In this document: one piece after another, positions 49,087 to 57,489 of the stretch
How the letters are laid out: the number at the start of each line of letters is the position of its first letter
Position numbering within the stretch: position 1 is the first letter of the stretch
NCBI RefSeq assembly: GCF_902809845.1
Contig: NZ_CADDWI010000009.1
Coordinates: forward strand, 124,001-188,000
Direction: 5' to 3'
Source: Chelativorans sp. Marseille-P2723
GTDB lineage: Bacteria; Pseudomonadota; Alphaproteobacteria; Rhizobiales; Rhizobiaceae
DNA: 64,000 nucleotides
Program-made: the position numbers and the translations under genes
The notes under the pieces: model-generated
What the model saw: only the letters and a program-made list of their open reading frames with translations
Told to the model about the DNA's origin: nothing
The model's database searches: none

Positions 49087-49412
49087 TTACCCTCGCCAGG
49101 TTCGCGAAAAAGCCGCTTATGGGGTCAGCTTCAATCCCGAGTTTTGCTATAAATATATCAAGATTACAATTGCAAATGTGGATTGCCTCGAAAGAGCATG
49201 CTAGCGACTAGGCGCGTGCCATGAGAGGCATTGGAAGGGGAGGACGTCCGGAGGATATGCCGGCGATCAACTGGGGAGGCTAAATCGATGTCGGAACTGG
49301 AGTGGACTTTCCGCTCCTGCTCCCTTCGCAGGAGACGAACCTTCGCGCTCGAAAACTTTCACTTTGCGGGCGAAACTTTCTCGATCAGCGAACGTCTGGA
49401 CGGGGGAAGGCG
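49087..49412. promoter_or_regulatory. Divergent control region between acyl-CoA dehydrogenase and gntR genes
   Basis: The region is AT-rich at 49145-49180 (TATAAATATATC), the likely promoter core. It contains the palindrome TTACAATTGCAA (49164-49175, complementary except for the two bases beside the core), a candidate operator. A small reading frame (49288-49416) and a hairpin CTCCTGC/GCAGGAG (49314-49334) precede gntR. Both arms of the island could be controlled here. Confidence 0.55.
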
Positions 49413-49416
49413 ATGA
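49288..49416 (+). CDS. Putative 42-residue leader peptide coupled to the GntR regulator
   Basis: ATG at 49288 has a strong GGGGAGG nine bases upstream, better than many full genes here. The frame runs 42 codons and its TGA overlaps the gntR ATG at 49413 (ATGA). The peptide is Arg-rich in the middle (CSLRRRRTFALENF) and resembles nothing I know. Inside it a seven-base hairpin, CTCCTGC/GCAGGAG, could form. It may be a translated leader that couples or attenuates gntR; it may also be an annotation artefact. Confidence 0.4.
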   Translation: MSELEWTFRSCSLRRRRTFALENFHFAGETFSISERLDGGRR

Positions 49417-50177
49417 GTAACATGACGGCCAATCCGATGCCGCGTTATCATCAGGTCTATCTACTTCTTAGGCAGAAGATATTGGAAGGAGAATGGCCAG
49501 TAGGAACCCCTATGCCGGGCGAGCATGAACTGGCCCTTGCCCACGACGTTTCGCGCATTACCGTCCGGAATGCATTGGGGCGGCTGCAGAGGGAAGGCCT
49601 GATCACCCGGCGTCGCGGCTCAGGCACATTCGTGCAGCCATTGAAGCCCCAGCGACGCCGGGAGAACCTGCAGGGACTGCTTGAGAACCTCATTGCAATG
49701 GGGCTGCGGACCGAGGTGCGCCTGCTAAAATTCGCTTATGTGCCTGCGCCGCCCGATGTTGCCGAGCAGTTGGAACTGAAGCTCGGCAGCGTGGTGCAGA
49801 AATCCATTCGTGTAAGGCTCAGCGATGGCGTTCCCTTCAGCCATCTCACGACCTGGGTGCCTGAGGATGTCGGCCGGCATTACCGGCCCGATGATCTTGC
49901 AGAGCGACCGCTTCTGACGCTTCTGCGCGAGGTCGGTTTTCCGCCCACCCACGCCGAGCAGGTCATCTCATGCAAACTTGCCGACTCCGTAATCGCCAAG
50001 CTTCTCGAAGTGGAGCCAGCCAGCTCGCTCCTGTGGGTGCGCCGACAGGTTCGCACGCAATCACAGCGACCAATCGAATATATCGAAGCGCTCTATCGGC
50101 CCGATCTTTACGAATACAAGATCAGTCTAGTGCGCCAAGGCGACATCTGGAGTCATCTCGGCGAGCGACCCGGCTAG
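49413..50177 (+). CDS. GntR-family transcriptional regulator, HutC/UTRA type
   Basis: 254 residues from the ATG at 49413, preceded by GGGGGAAGG. The N-terminal winged helix-turn-helix is typical: YHQVYLLLRQKILEGEWPVGTPMPGEHELALAHDVSRITVRNALGRLQREGLITRRRGSGTFV. From about residue 90 a UTRA ligand-binding domain follows (VVQKSIRVRLSDGVPFSHLTTWVPED, PIEYIEALYRPDLYEY). UTRA domains bind small effectors and release DNA. Centrally placed between the two arms, it is the probable regulator of the island. Confidence 0.92.
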   Translation: MSNMTANPMPRYHQVYLLLRQKILEGEWPVGTPMPGEHELALAHDVSRITVRNALGRLQREGLITRRRGSGTFVQPLKPQRRRENLQGLLENLIAMGLRTEVRLLKFAYVPAPPDVAEQLELKLGSVVQKSIRVRLSDGVPFSHLTTWVPEDVGRHYRPDDLAERPLLTLLREVGFPPTHAEQVISCKLADSVIAKLLEVEPASSLLWVRRQVRTQSQRPIEYIEALYRPDLYEYKISLVRQGDIWSHLGERPG

Positions 50178-50308
50178 TCGGACGATCAGCCACATACGAT
50201 TGCAAAAGGCGCTTCAGTGCCAAGCTCCTCTGATTGTGGGAAATCCTCGCTGGGCTGCCTTCTACCCGGAGCCTTTTTTGTATTGCTGATCCGAAATTGC
50301 TTTGCTAG

Positions 50309-50330
50309 GTTGTCTACATTTAGGGACAAC
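50309..50330 (+). promoter_or_regulatory. Inverted repeat before the ADP-forming CoA ligase gene, candidate operator
   Basis: GTTGTC (50309-50314) and GACAAC (50325-50330) are perfect six-base arms around a ten-base centre. It lies about 50 bases upstream of the ligase start and 130 bases after the gntR stop. A GntR dimer could bind it. No second copy was seen elsewhere in the island. Confidence 0.4.
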
Positions 50331-50376
50331 TTGCCGGGGCAAAGCCTCGTCTACAGGCAAAAAATTGGGTGGGGCA

Positions 50377-52491
50377 TTGGATAGACTGGATCTTCGTCGT
50401 TTCTTCGCGCCTAAATCCGTTGCACTTGTCGGGGCAAGCTCCGATCTCGGCAAGTTTGGCGGTCGTTGCTTCCGTCAGTTGCGCGATTTCGGATATGGTG
50501 GAAACATTTATCCGGTGAATCCTCGTCTGAACGAGCTCGACGGTCTTGCCTGCTATCCGGATATACGTAGCCTTCCAGAGACGCCGGACCATGTATGCAT
50601 CATCGTGCCGAGCGCGGCGATTCCCGAGACGATCCGCCAGTGCGGCGAACGGGGCGTACCGTTTGCAACGATATTCAGTTCGGGCTTCGCTGAGGGTGGT
50701 GGCGAGGACGGCAAGAAGCTTCAGGCGGAAATCGTCCATCTGGCCCGCCAGAATGGCTTGCGCTTCATGGGGCCGAACTGCAACGGCCTGATCAACTATG
50801 TGGACGGCGTCGCTCTAACCTCGACGGCAACAATCAATGGGCCCCGCGCACCCGCTGGCGACGTTGCCGTACTCGGACATTCCGGCGGACTTGCGCAGGT
50901 CAACGTGATGTGGCGTGCCCAGCAGGCTGGTCTGGGCATCAGCTATCAGGTGAGTTGCGGCAACGATGCCGACCTTGATATCATGGACTACGCGGAGTTC
51001 ATGGTCGATGACGCGCACACGCGTGTCATTCTCATGCTCGCCGAAAGCATCCGCAGCGGGGCCAAATTGCGGCGCCTGGCAGAAAAGGCCCGCAAGGCTG
51101 GCAAGCCCATCGTGATGATGAAGCTTGGCCGTTCGGATGCAGGGCGGCAGGCGGCAATTTCTCATACCGGCGCTCTGGCTGGTAGCGACGCGGTAGCAGA
51201 TGACGTGTTGCGGCAGCTCGGTATCATCCGGGTGAACGATTGTCATGAGATGGTCGATATGGCCATGGTGTTGCGCACCGGCCATCGCTTTTCAGGCGGG
51301 GGCCTTGCCGCCGTCTCAATCTCCGGCGGCAATCTCGTTCACCTGGCTGACCAGGGCCCGGCCCAAGGCCTATCTTTTCCTGCCTTCAGCGAGCAGACGC
51401 AAAGCCGCCTCTCATCGCTGATTCCTAACTACGTTAAGGCGGCTAACCCGGCTGATGTCACCTCGGCTGCCATCGGCGCGCCGGAAATCTTCTCCGGCGT
51501 GATGCAGGCCATCGCTGCCGACCCGTCAATCGACGTGGTGGTGCCGGTCCTCACCCTCCATTCGCGGCAGATCATCGAGGCGGCAGCGGAGGCCATTACC
51601 GGCTGCGGCAAACCTTTCGCAATGGTCTGGAGCGGCGGCTGCACCGATGACCCGAACCTGACGCCGGCTGAACTGGTCCGGCGGGGCATTCCAGTATTCC
51701 GTGACATCGCACCGGCAATGCAAGCAATTCGGCATGCGGTCGATTATGCCGGCTTGGCAGCCGAGCCGTCGCATAATGGCAGTGTACTTGGCGGAAAAAG
51801 CCACCACCTGCGAGCCGCGCTCGCGGAACTGCCTGCGCGTCCCACAGAGGTCCAGGCAAAGCTGCTGCTGACTGAAGCCGGTCTGCCGGTGCCCAAGGGG
51901 GAGCTTGTGGCCACTGCGGAATGCGCCAGCGTCGCCTTCGACCGCATTGGAGGGCCGGTAGCAGTTAAGATGGTTTCTCCGGACGCAAGTCATAAGACGG
52001 AGCTCGGAGGCGTACGGCTCGGCATCACCTCCGGGCATGCTGCTGCCGAAGCCGCGCGCGCGATCGAGGCGCAGGTCCGCGAAAAGGCGCCTGACCTTCA
52101 TATTGAGGGGTTCCTTGTGGAGCGGATGGCCGCACCGGGGGTGGAGATGATCGTGGGACTCTCGCACGATGCTGCGTTCGGCCCGATCATTACCGTTGGC
52201 CTCGGTGGCGTTCAGGCGGAGATGTTGAAAGACGTTGCCCACCGAATGTTGCCGATCACCGAAGGGGATGCTTATTCGATGCTCAGGCAGTTGAGAGGCT
52301 GGCCGCTTCTTGACGGTTTCCGGGGTGCACCGGCCGCGGATGTGGAAGCACTCGTCAGGCTGATGATGCAGGTTTCGGAATTCGGTCTGGAACTTGCCGA
52401 AGACATCGGCGCACTTGACCTGAACCCTGTCCTCGTCGCAAGCAAGGGACAGGGCGTCGCAGTCTGCGATGCCCTTCTGATCCGCCCATGA
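50377..52491 (+). CDS. ADP-forming acetate/acyl-CoA ligase family protein (CoA-binding plus ATP-grasp)
   Basis: About 704 residues from a TTG at 50377; no ATG fits the conserved beginning LDRLDLRRFFAPKSVALVGASSD, and TTG 50365 or 50302 are alternatives. The CoA-binding Rossmann domain comes first, then succinyl-CoA-synthetase-like domains with the phospho-His in AISHTGALAGSD (about residue 263). An ATP-grasp domain is C-terminal (VAVKMVSPDASHKTELGGVRLGI, GLGGVQAEMLKDVAHRMLPI, DLNPVLV). It interconverts acyl-CoA and acid with ADP and Pi. It is the first gene of the right arm. Confidence 0.88.
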   Translation: MDRLDLRRFFAPKSVALVGASSDLGKFGGRCFRQLRDFGYGGNIYPVNPRLNELDGLACYPDIRSLPETPDHVCIIVPSAAIPETIRQCGERGVPFATIFSSGFAEGGGEDGKKLQAEIVHLARQNGLRFMGPNCNGLINYVDGVALTSTATINGPRAPAGDVAVLGHSGGLAQVNVMWRAQQAGLGISYQVSCGNDADLDIMDYAEFMVDDAHTRVILMLAESIRSGAKLRRLAEKARKAGKPIVMMKLGRSDAGRQAAISHTGALAGSDAVADDVLRQLGIIRVNDCHEMVDMAMVLRTGHRFSGGGLAAVSISGGNLVHLADQGPAQGLSFPAFSEQTQSRLSSLIPNYVKAANPADVTSAAIGAPEIFSGVMQAIAADPSIDVVVPVLTLHSRQIIEAAAEAITGCGKPFAMVWSGGCTDDPNLTPAELVRRGIPVFRDIAPAMQAIRHAVDYAGLAAEPSHNGSVLGGKSHHLRAALAELPARPTEVQAKLLLTEAGLPVPKGELVATAECASVAFDRIGGPVAVKMVSPDASHKTELGGVRLGITSGHAAAEAARAIEAQVREKAPDLHIEGFLVERMAAPGVEMIVGLSHDAAFGPIITVGLGGVQAEMLKDVAHRMLPITEGDAYSMLRQLRGWPLLDGFRGAPAADVEALVRLMMQVSEFGLELAEDIGALDLNPVLVASKGQGVAVCDALLIRP

Positions 52492-53663
52492 TGCGCGCTG
52501 CTGCAGCGATCGTCGGCACCGGCGAAAGCCGGATCGGGGTAGTTCCCGACCGCACCTCCATGGAGCTCATCGCGGACGCCGCGGCGCAGGCGCTGGAAAA
52601 TGCCGGCTTGACGTTCAAGGACGTAGACGGCCTTCTGACAACTCCCTCACGGGTGGAAGGATGGCCCATGCCGTGCGTTGTCGTTGCAGACGCGCTCGGC
52701 CTCAAACCATCCTATTTCGCCACCGTGGATGTTGCGGGCGCGTCAGGTACTTCGATGATCCATCAAGCTGCCATGGCGGTCGCTACCGGGGCCTGTTCGA
52801 CAGTGCTTTGCGTCGCCGGACAGAGCCTGCTTTCCGGCATGTCACGCGGCGGCGCGATCGCGTCCATGGCCACGCGAGGCTCCGCTGCCCATGCAGAATT
52901 GGAGCAGCCCCTCGGCCCACCAATTCCGGCGCTCTACGCGTTAGTAGCGCAGCGGCACATGCACGAATATGGCACGACACATGAGCAGATGGCGCAGGTA
53001 GCGGTCGAGATGCGCCGCAACGCTGGCCTCAATCCGAATGCGCACATGCGTGAGCCGATCACGGTCGAGGATGTTATCAATGCGCCGATGATTACCTCGC
53101 CTCTCGGCCGGTTGGACTGCTCACTCGTTTCGGATGGCGCGGGTGCTGTGATCGTCACGACGCCCGAGCGGGCGCGTAATCTCAACGGGCAGCCCGTCTG
53201 GTTGCTTGGCGCAGGTTATGGGTTAGGCCACGCCTGGGTGGGCGATTCCGGATCGCTCACGACGACCGCTGCAGTTGCTTCGGGAGCGGATGCCTATAGA
53301 GGCGCCAGCATTTCGCCGTCCGACATCGATTTTGCGTGTCTTTACGACTGCTTCACCATTACGGTGATCGCAGAACTTGAGGATCTTGGCTTCTGCCCAA
53401 AGGGAGAGGGTGGAGCTTTCGTCGAAAGCGGCGGTATCGCGAGAAGCGGCATATTGCCGGTAAACCCGCATGGTGGATTGCTTTCTGCAGGTCATAGCGG
53501 GGTGCCGGCCGGCATTTTTCATGTCATTGAGGCAGCGCGCCAAATACGGCAGGAGGGCGGAGACCGACAGTTGGAGCGCGTTTCTACTGCTCTCGTCCAC
53601 GGCAATGGCGGCATCATCGGCGTGCATTGCAGCCTCATTCTTGGTGGAGCTGATGCGCTATGA
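52488..53663 (+). CDS. Thiolase-like/SCP-x family protein without the nucleophilic cysteine
   Basis: 391 residues. The thiolase fold is supported by VGTGESRIGVVPDRTSMELIADAAAQALENAGL, DCSLVSDGAGAVIV, NPHGGLLSAGHSGVPAGIFHVIEAARQI and ALVHGNGGIIGVHCSLIL. Where thiolases have the acyl-accepting Cys, this protein has VDVAGASGTSMIH (about residues 80-92), with Ala/Ser. Such non-Cys thiolase-like proteins often pair with DUF35 proteins, as here (four-base overlap with 53660). Retro-aldol or acyl-transfer activity is possible; the function is not established. Confidence 0.85.
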   Translation: MMRAAAAIVGTGESRIGVVPDRTSMELIADAAAQALENAGLTFKDVDGLLTTPSRVEGWPMPCVVVADALGLKPSYFATVDVAGASGTSMIHQAAMAVATGACSTVLCVAGQSLLSGMSRGGAIASMATRGSAAHAELEQPLGPPIPALYALVAQRHMHEYGTTHEQMAQVAVEMRRNAGLNPNAHMREPITVEDVINAPMITSPLGRLDCSLVSDGAGAVIVTTPERARNLNGQPVWLLGAGYGLGHAWVGDSGSLTTTAAVASGADAYRGASISPSDIDFACLYDCFTITVIAELEDLGFCPKGEGGAFVESGGIARSGILPVNPHGGLLSAGHSGVPAGIFHVIEAARQIRQEGGDRQLERVSTALVHGNGGIIGVHCSLILGGADAL

Positions 53664-54019
53664 CCGTCGCGAACCAGAATGTCTTTCCGACAATGCGGCG
53701 ATGCACAGCATGTGGCTCATTGCGCTTCTATCCCAAGCCGCTTTGCCCAGCATGCCATGATGCCAAATCTGAAGCGGCTCAAGTCAATGGCCAAGGGGAG
53801 CTTTATTCCTTTACTGTTGTCCATCGGGCACCAACACGCGAACTCAAGGCAGAAGCACCCTATATCATCGCCCTCGTAGATCTTGACGAGGGCGTAAGGG
53901 TCACAGGCCGCCTCATCATGCCCGAAGGACGCACACCGCGCTGCGGCGACCGCGTGAGGCTTGTGGCTGGCGGACAATCCTTCGCCATTTTCGAGAGCAT
54001 CGACAGGGAAATCATCTGA
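53660..54019 (+). CDS. DUF35 OB-fold protein with rubredoxin-like Zn ribbon
   Basis: 119 residues. An N-terminal Zn ribbon has four cysteines in two CxxC pairs (Cys15, 18, 29 and 32, in RRCTACGSLRFYPKPLCPACH). An OB-fold follows (GQGELYSFTVVHRAPTRELKAEAPYIIALVDLDEGVRVTGRLI, GDRVRLVAGGQ). DUF35 proteins form complexes with thiolase-like partners and bind acyl-CoA. It overlaps the thiolase-like gene before it (ATGA) and the small gene after it by one base, so all three are translationally coupled. Confidence 0.92.
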   Translation: MTVANQNVFPTMRRCTACGSLRFYPKPLCPACHDAKSEAAQVNGQGELYSFTVVHRAPTRELKAEAPYIIALVDLDEGVRVTGRLIMPEGRTPRCGDRVRLVAGGQSFAIFESIDREII

Positions 54020-54234
54020 TGAGCGCCAAGCTGTGTGATGCCATTCAGGCAGTCGTTTCTGCCCGGCTCTCCCCGCGATCCGAAATGTCGGAGAACGAAG
54101 ATGTGGCGGCAATGGCGCAAGAAGCCATCATGCTTGCCACAGACATTGAGGCATTCCGTCCCCATCTTACCCCGGTGGCATCCCCTGAGCCGCTTTGGCT
54201 TCATCTGCGCAGCCATGGGAGGACGCCGCAATGA
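54019..54234 (+). CDS. Small AtzG/GatC-like putative amidase partner
   Basis: 71 residues, starting inside the DUF35 stop and ending inside the amidase start (overlaps of one and four bases). I do not recognise it with certainty. It is largely helical, with a Pro-rich end (PHLTPVASPEPLWLHL), and its size and position before an amidase resemble AtzG (DUF4089), the small stabilising partner of AtzE, and GatC before GatA. The tight coupling suggests a stoichiometric complex with the amidase. There are no metal or catalytic motifs. Confidence 0.6.
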   Translation: MSAKLCDAIQAVVSARLSPRSEMSENEDVAAMAQEAIMLATDIEAFRPHLTPVASPEPLWLHLRSHGRTPQ

Positions 54235-55598
54235 ACGACATCCACCGTCTGGCAATATCGGAAATCCGTGCGCATCTGCAGGACGGAACGCTCACCGCGA
54301 CGCAAGTGACTGTATCGATGCTTGAGCGTGCACACGCAATCGATCATCGTCTCAACGCCTTTGTTTCGATCGAGGACGAACAGGCATTACGTCGAGCTGA
54401 GGAACTCGACAAAGCCGGCTTTGACGGCAGCAAGGCCCTGTGGGGCATACCCGTTGCGCAGAAGGATATGTTCGCACGGCCAGGGCGGCAGCCGCGTTGC
54501 GGCGTTGGTCATGCTGTGGAGGGGCTTGACCTGCCGGACTCGCCGGTTATCGCGGCGTTCGAGGCGGCGGGAAGCGTCGATCTGGGTCCGCTTACGATGG
54601 CGGAGTTCGCCTTGGGTACGACGGGTACAAATGCTTTTTATGGCAATGCAGGCAACCCATGGGATCTTGATCGATGTACCGGCGCTTCCTCTTCGGGATC
54701 AGCAGCAGCGGTAGCGGCAGGTGTCGTGGCCGGTTCGCTGGGCACGGACACCGGCGCATCCGTGCGTATGCCGGCAAGTTTCTGCGGCGTTGTTGGCCTC
54801 AAGCCCACCGCCGGCGCGATCGCCTCGACTGGCGTGTTCCCGGCCGCCTGGTCATTGGACTCAGTTGGCGTAATCACCCGAAGCATCGAGGATTGTGCAT
54901 TATTGTTCAGCGTCGCAGCCGGAAGGGATGTGTCGCTGGCGGAAGGGGTACGCCAGCCGCTTACCATTGGCGTTCCTGATCGATACTATACCGAGCATGC
55001 TGACCCGCAGGTTGTGGAAGCCTGGCTGAACGCTCGGGCGACGATGGAAAAAGCAGGGTTCCGGGTTGTGGATACGGCCGTTGTGGAGACTCCGGAAATC
55101 CGTTCCCTGCTGCGCATCATCATGCGCGCTGAGGCCGCTTGTGTCCATCGCGAGCTTATGGCGAAGCGCCCCGAAAACTATCCGATGGCGGTGCGCAAGT
55201 TCATCTCTTCGGGCGAAGGTGTGCTCGGCGTCGACTATATCGACGCGTTGCGGTTGCGCGCTACTCTTCTGAAGTCGGCCTTGTCCACCAACTTCGCGCA
55301 GGCTGACGTCTTGATGACGCCGACAGTGCCGGTCCTTCCGCCTCGCTACACAGAAATTTCCGATGCCCAAAATTCGGAACAATGGCGGACTGTGACGCTG
55401 CTGGCGCATTACACGCAGCCTGCGTCCTATCTGGGTCTACCTGCTATTTCCGTACCCTATTCGCTATCTGCGGAAGGATTACCTATCGGCATGCAACTGA
55501 TCGGCGCTCCTTGGAGCGAAGCGTCCTTGTTCCAGTCGGCAGTGCCTCTTCAGAAGCATTGGCTTTCCCTTGGCGCCGTACCTCCGGAAATGTCTTGA
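54231..55598 (+). CDS. Amidase (amidase signature family)
   Basis: 455 residues from the ATG at 54231. The Ser-cisSer-Lys triad is visible: Lys in VAQKDMFARPG (about residue 78), the cis-Ser and Ser in TGASSSGSAAAVAAGVV, and the nucleophile region GTDTGASVRMPASFCGVVGLKPT. A C-terminal LPAISVPYSLSAEGLPIGMQLIGAPWSEA is typical of the AtzE/GatA group. It hydrolyses an amide to a carboxylate and ammonia or amine. The substrate is unknown; the surrounding CoA ligases could take its acid product. Confidence 0.9.
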   Translation: MNDIHRLAISEIRAHLQDGTLTATQVTVSMLERAHAIDHRLNAFVSIEDEQALRRAEELDKAGFDGSKALWGIPVAQKDMFARPGRQPRCGVGHAVEGLDLPDSPVIAAFEAAGSVDLGPLTMAEFALGTTGTNAFYGNAGNPWDLDRCTGASSSGSAAAVAAGVVAGSLGTDTGASVRMPASFCGVVGLKPTAGAIASTGVFPAAWSLDSVGVITRSIEDCALLFSVAAGRDVSLAEGVRQPLTIGVPDRYYTEHADPQVVEAWLNARATMEKAGFRVVDTAVVETPEIRSLLRIIMRAEAACVHRELMAKRPENYPMAVRKFISSGEGVLGVDYIDALRLRATLLKSALSTNFAQADVLMTPTVPVLPPRYTEISDAQNSEQWRTVTLLAHYTQPASYLGLPAISVPYSLSAEGLPIGMQLIGAPWSEASLFQSAVPLQKHWLSLGAVPPEMS

Positions 55599-55709
55599 GC
55601 ACGGTTGCCGCTGGCTTGTTTCGCAATTTCGAAAGGAGGTGCGCCATTCATTATTCAATGCTGAAATCCACCAATGAATGAACCTTCTCGTTTAAAAGGG
55701 GAACTTACA

Positions 55710-56717
55710 ATGCCGACCCTCAAGCTCAATCGCAGAAATTTTACGGCAGGACTTCTTGCAACGCCCTTTGTGGCACGGTCAGTGCCGGCGCTTGCCCAAT
55801 CGTTGCAGGAGATTTCCTACATCACGCCGTTCGGCCACTCTGTCGTTTATGCGCCCGACTATGTAGCAGCCACTTCAGGTCTCTTTGAAAAGAACGGTCT
55901 GAAAGTGAACATCATTGGCGGAACAGGCTCGGCTGCCGCTGTTCAACAGCTAGTCGCCGGTCAGGTGCAGGTTGCACGCACAGGCGGCATAGACATCGTG
56001 CGCGCAATCGCAAATAGCGATGCGCCGATCCGCGCTATCGCCACGGTCTCTCAGTCGTCGACCTGGCACATCATCAGCTCGCAGGATGCCCCCATCAACA
56101 CGCCGGAAGAGCTGGCAGGCAAAACCGTCGGCATTGTCTCGGCCGGTGGCGGCTCGGAAGACACGGTGGATATCGTGCTTGCAGGCGCCGGAATACCGAA
56201 AGAAGAGGTCAGGCGACAGGTTGTGGGCAACTCCCCTGGCGCCTTCGATCTTGTCAAGCTTGGCAGGATCGACGCGTTTATCTGTGACCTGTCGGTGGTG
56301 TCGAACCTGAGGGCTATCGATGCACCGATGGCAGTGATGCAGGTGGATCCGTTCGTAGCTATCCCGGGCCAGGCCTATATCGCCACGCAGGAGACCATCG
56401 ACAACCATGGCGACATGCTACTTGGCTATCTGCGGTCGGCGAAAGAGGCGATCCAGGCGATCGAAGCCGATACGGATGGCCAAGAAACCCTCAAGCTTAT
56501 GGAGCCGTTCGATTTTCCAGAGCTGAGGGACCCCGATACCGCGCTCGCGTCGCTACGTGCCGAGCAGCAGGTCTGGTTGTCGAAGGGTAGCGAGAACGTC
56601 CTGCGGATCTATCCCGAGGTATGGGAAGAAGGCTGGGCGCAGATGGCCGCTGCGGGCATCGTTGAAGCGGGTGACGCTTCGAGAGCTTACACGACGGTCT
56701 TTTCCGAACAGCTTTGA
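55710..56717 (+). CDS. ABC transporter substrate-binding protein, NMT1/SsuA type (right importer)
   Basis: 335 residues from the ATG at 55710, with AAGGGGAA upstream; an ATG at 55674 is less supported. A twin-arginine-like leader (NRRNFTAGLLATPFVARSVPALAQ) is present. The fold shows in YAPDYVAATSGLFEKNGLKVNIIGGTGSAAAVQQLVAGQVQVARTGGIDIVRAI and NTPEELAGKTVGIVSAGGGSEDTVDIVL. It is homologous to the left binding protein but clearly diverged, so the two should bind different or related compounds. The ligand is not identifiable. Confidence 0.88.
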   Translation: MPTLKLNRRNFTAGLLATPFVARSVPALAQSLQEISYITPFGHSVVYAPDYVAATSGLFEKNGLKVNIIGGTGSAAAVQQLVAGQVQVARTGGIDIVRAIANSDAPIRAIATVSQSSTWHIISSQDAPINTPEELAGKTVGIVSAGGGSEDTVDIVLAGAGIPKEEVRRQVVGNSPGAFDLVKLGRIDAFICDLSVVSNLRAIDAPMAVMQVDPFVAIPGQAYIATQETIDNHGDMLLGYLRSAKEAIQAIEADTDGQETLKLMEPFDFPELRDPDTALASLRAEQQVWLSKGSENVLRIYPEVWEEGWAQMAAAGIVEAGDASRAYTTVFSEQL

Positions 56718-56733
56718 TGCATCACGTGAACCA

Positions 56734-57489
56734 ATGACGATTTCGATTAGCTGCCGGGGACTCGGCAAAACATATCATTCGCGTTCTGGCGACGTGCGCG
56801 CGCTGGAGCCGGTGGATCTTGAGGTTAAGCCTGGCGAGTTCCTAGTGCTCATCGGACCGTCCGGTTGCGGAAAGACCACCCTGATGCGCATCATCGGGGG
56901 ACTTCAATCCGCCAGCGAGGGGACGCTGAAACTGACTACCGGCCCGGATGGACGGGATACGGTTGGTTTCGTTTTTCAGCAGTCAAACCTCCTGCCGTGG
57001 ATGACCATTGAGGACAATGTGGCGCTACCGCTGCGGTTGCGCCACATTGGCAAGCAGGAAAGGCGCGAAAGAGCCGTAGAGCTCTGCAATAAGGTCGGGC
57101 TGGCGGGTTTTGAACGTAGATGGCCGCGTGAGTTGTCCGGAGGTATGCAACAGCGCGCGGCGATCGCCCGTGCGCTTGCGGACGATCCGGCCCTTTTGCT
57201 CATGGACGAGCCCTTTGGGGCGCTGGATGCACTAACGCGTACGCGCCTTAATTCGGAGCTGGAGCGCCTCTGGATGGCGTCAGGGGCAACTGTTGTACTT
57301 GTCACTCATTCAATTTCCGAAGCCGTGATGTTGGCTGATCGAATAGTGGTGATGAGTGCGCGCCCCGGCCGCATCCGCAGCATCACCCAGGTTCCCTTCG
57401 AGCGGCCCCGTCCGGTCAGCCTCGAAGGGACAGCCGAATTTCAGGCAATCGCAAGCGAACTGCGCGCACAGTTGGATCAAACGGCATGA
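56734..57489 (+). CDS. ABC transporter ATP-binding protein, SsuB/TauB type (right importer)
   Basis: 251 residues from the ATG at 56734, 17 bases after the binding-protein stop. Walker A is LIGPSGCGKTTLMRIIGG, the Q-loop VFQQSNLLPWM, the signature LSGGMQQRAAIARALAD, Walker B LLLMDEPFGALD, and the H-loop VTHSISEAV. The C-terminal PFERPRPVSLEGTAEFQA matches the left ATPase closely. It powers the right importer and is coupled to the permease by an ATGA overlap. Confidence 0.93.
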   Translation: MTISISCRGLGKTYHSRSGDVRALEPVDLEVKPGEFLVLIGPSGCGKTTLMRIIGGLQSASEGTLKLTTGPDGRDTVGFVFQQSNLLPWMTIEDNVALPLRLRHIGKQERRERAVELCNKVGLAGFERRWPRELSGGMQQRAAIARALADDPALLLMDEPFGALDALTRTRLNSELERLWMASGATVVLVTHSISEAVMLADRIVVMSARPGRIRSITQVPFERPRPVSLEGTAEFQAIASELRAQLDQTA

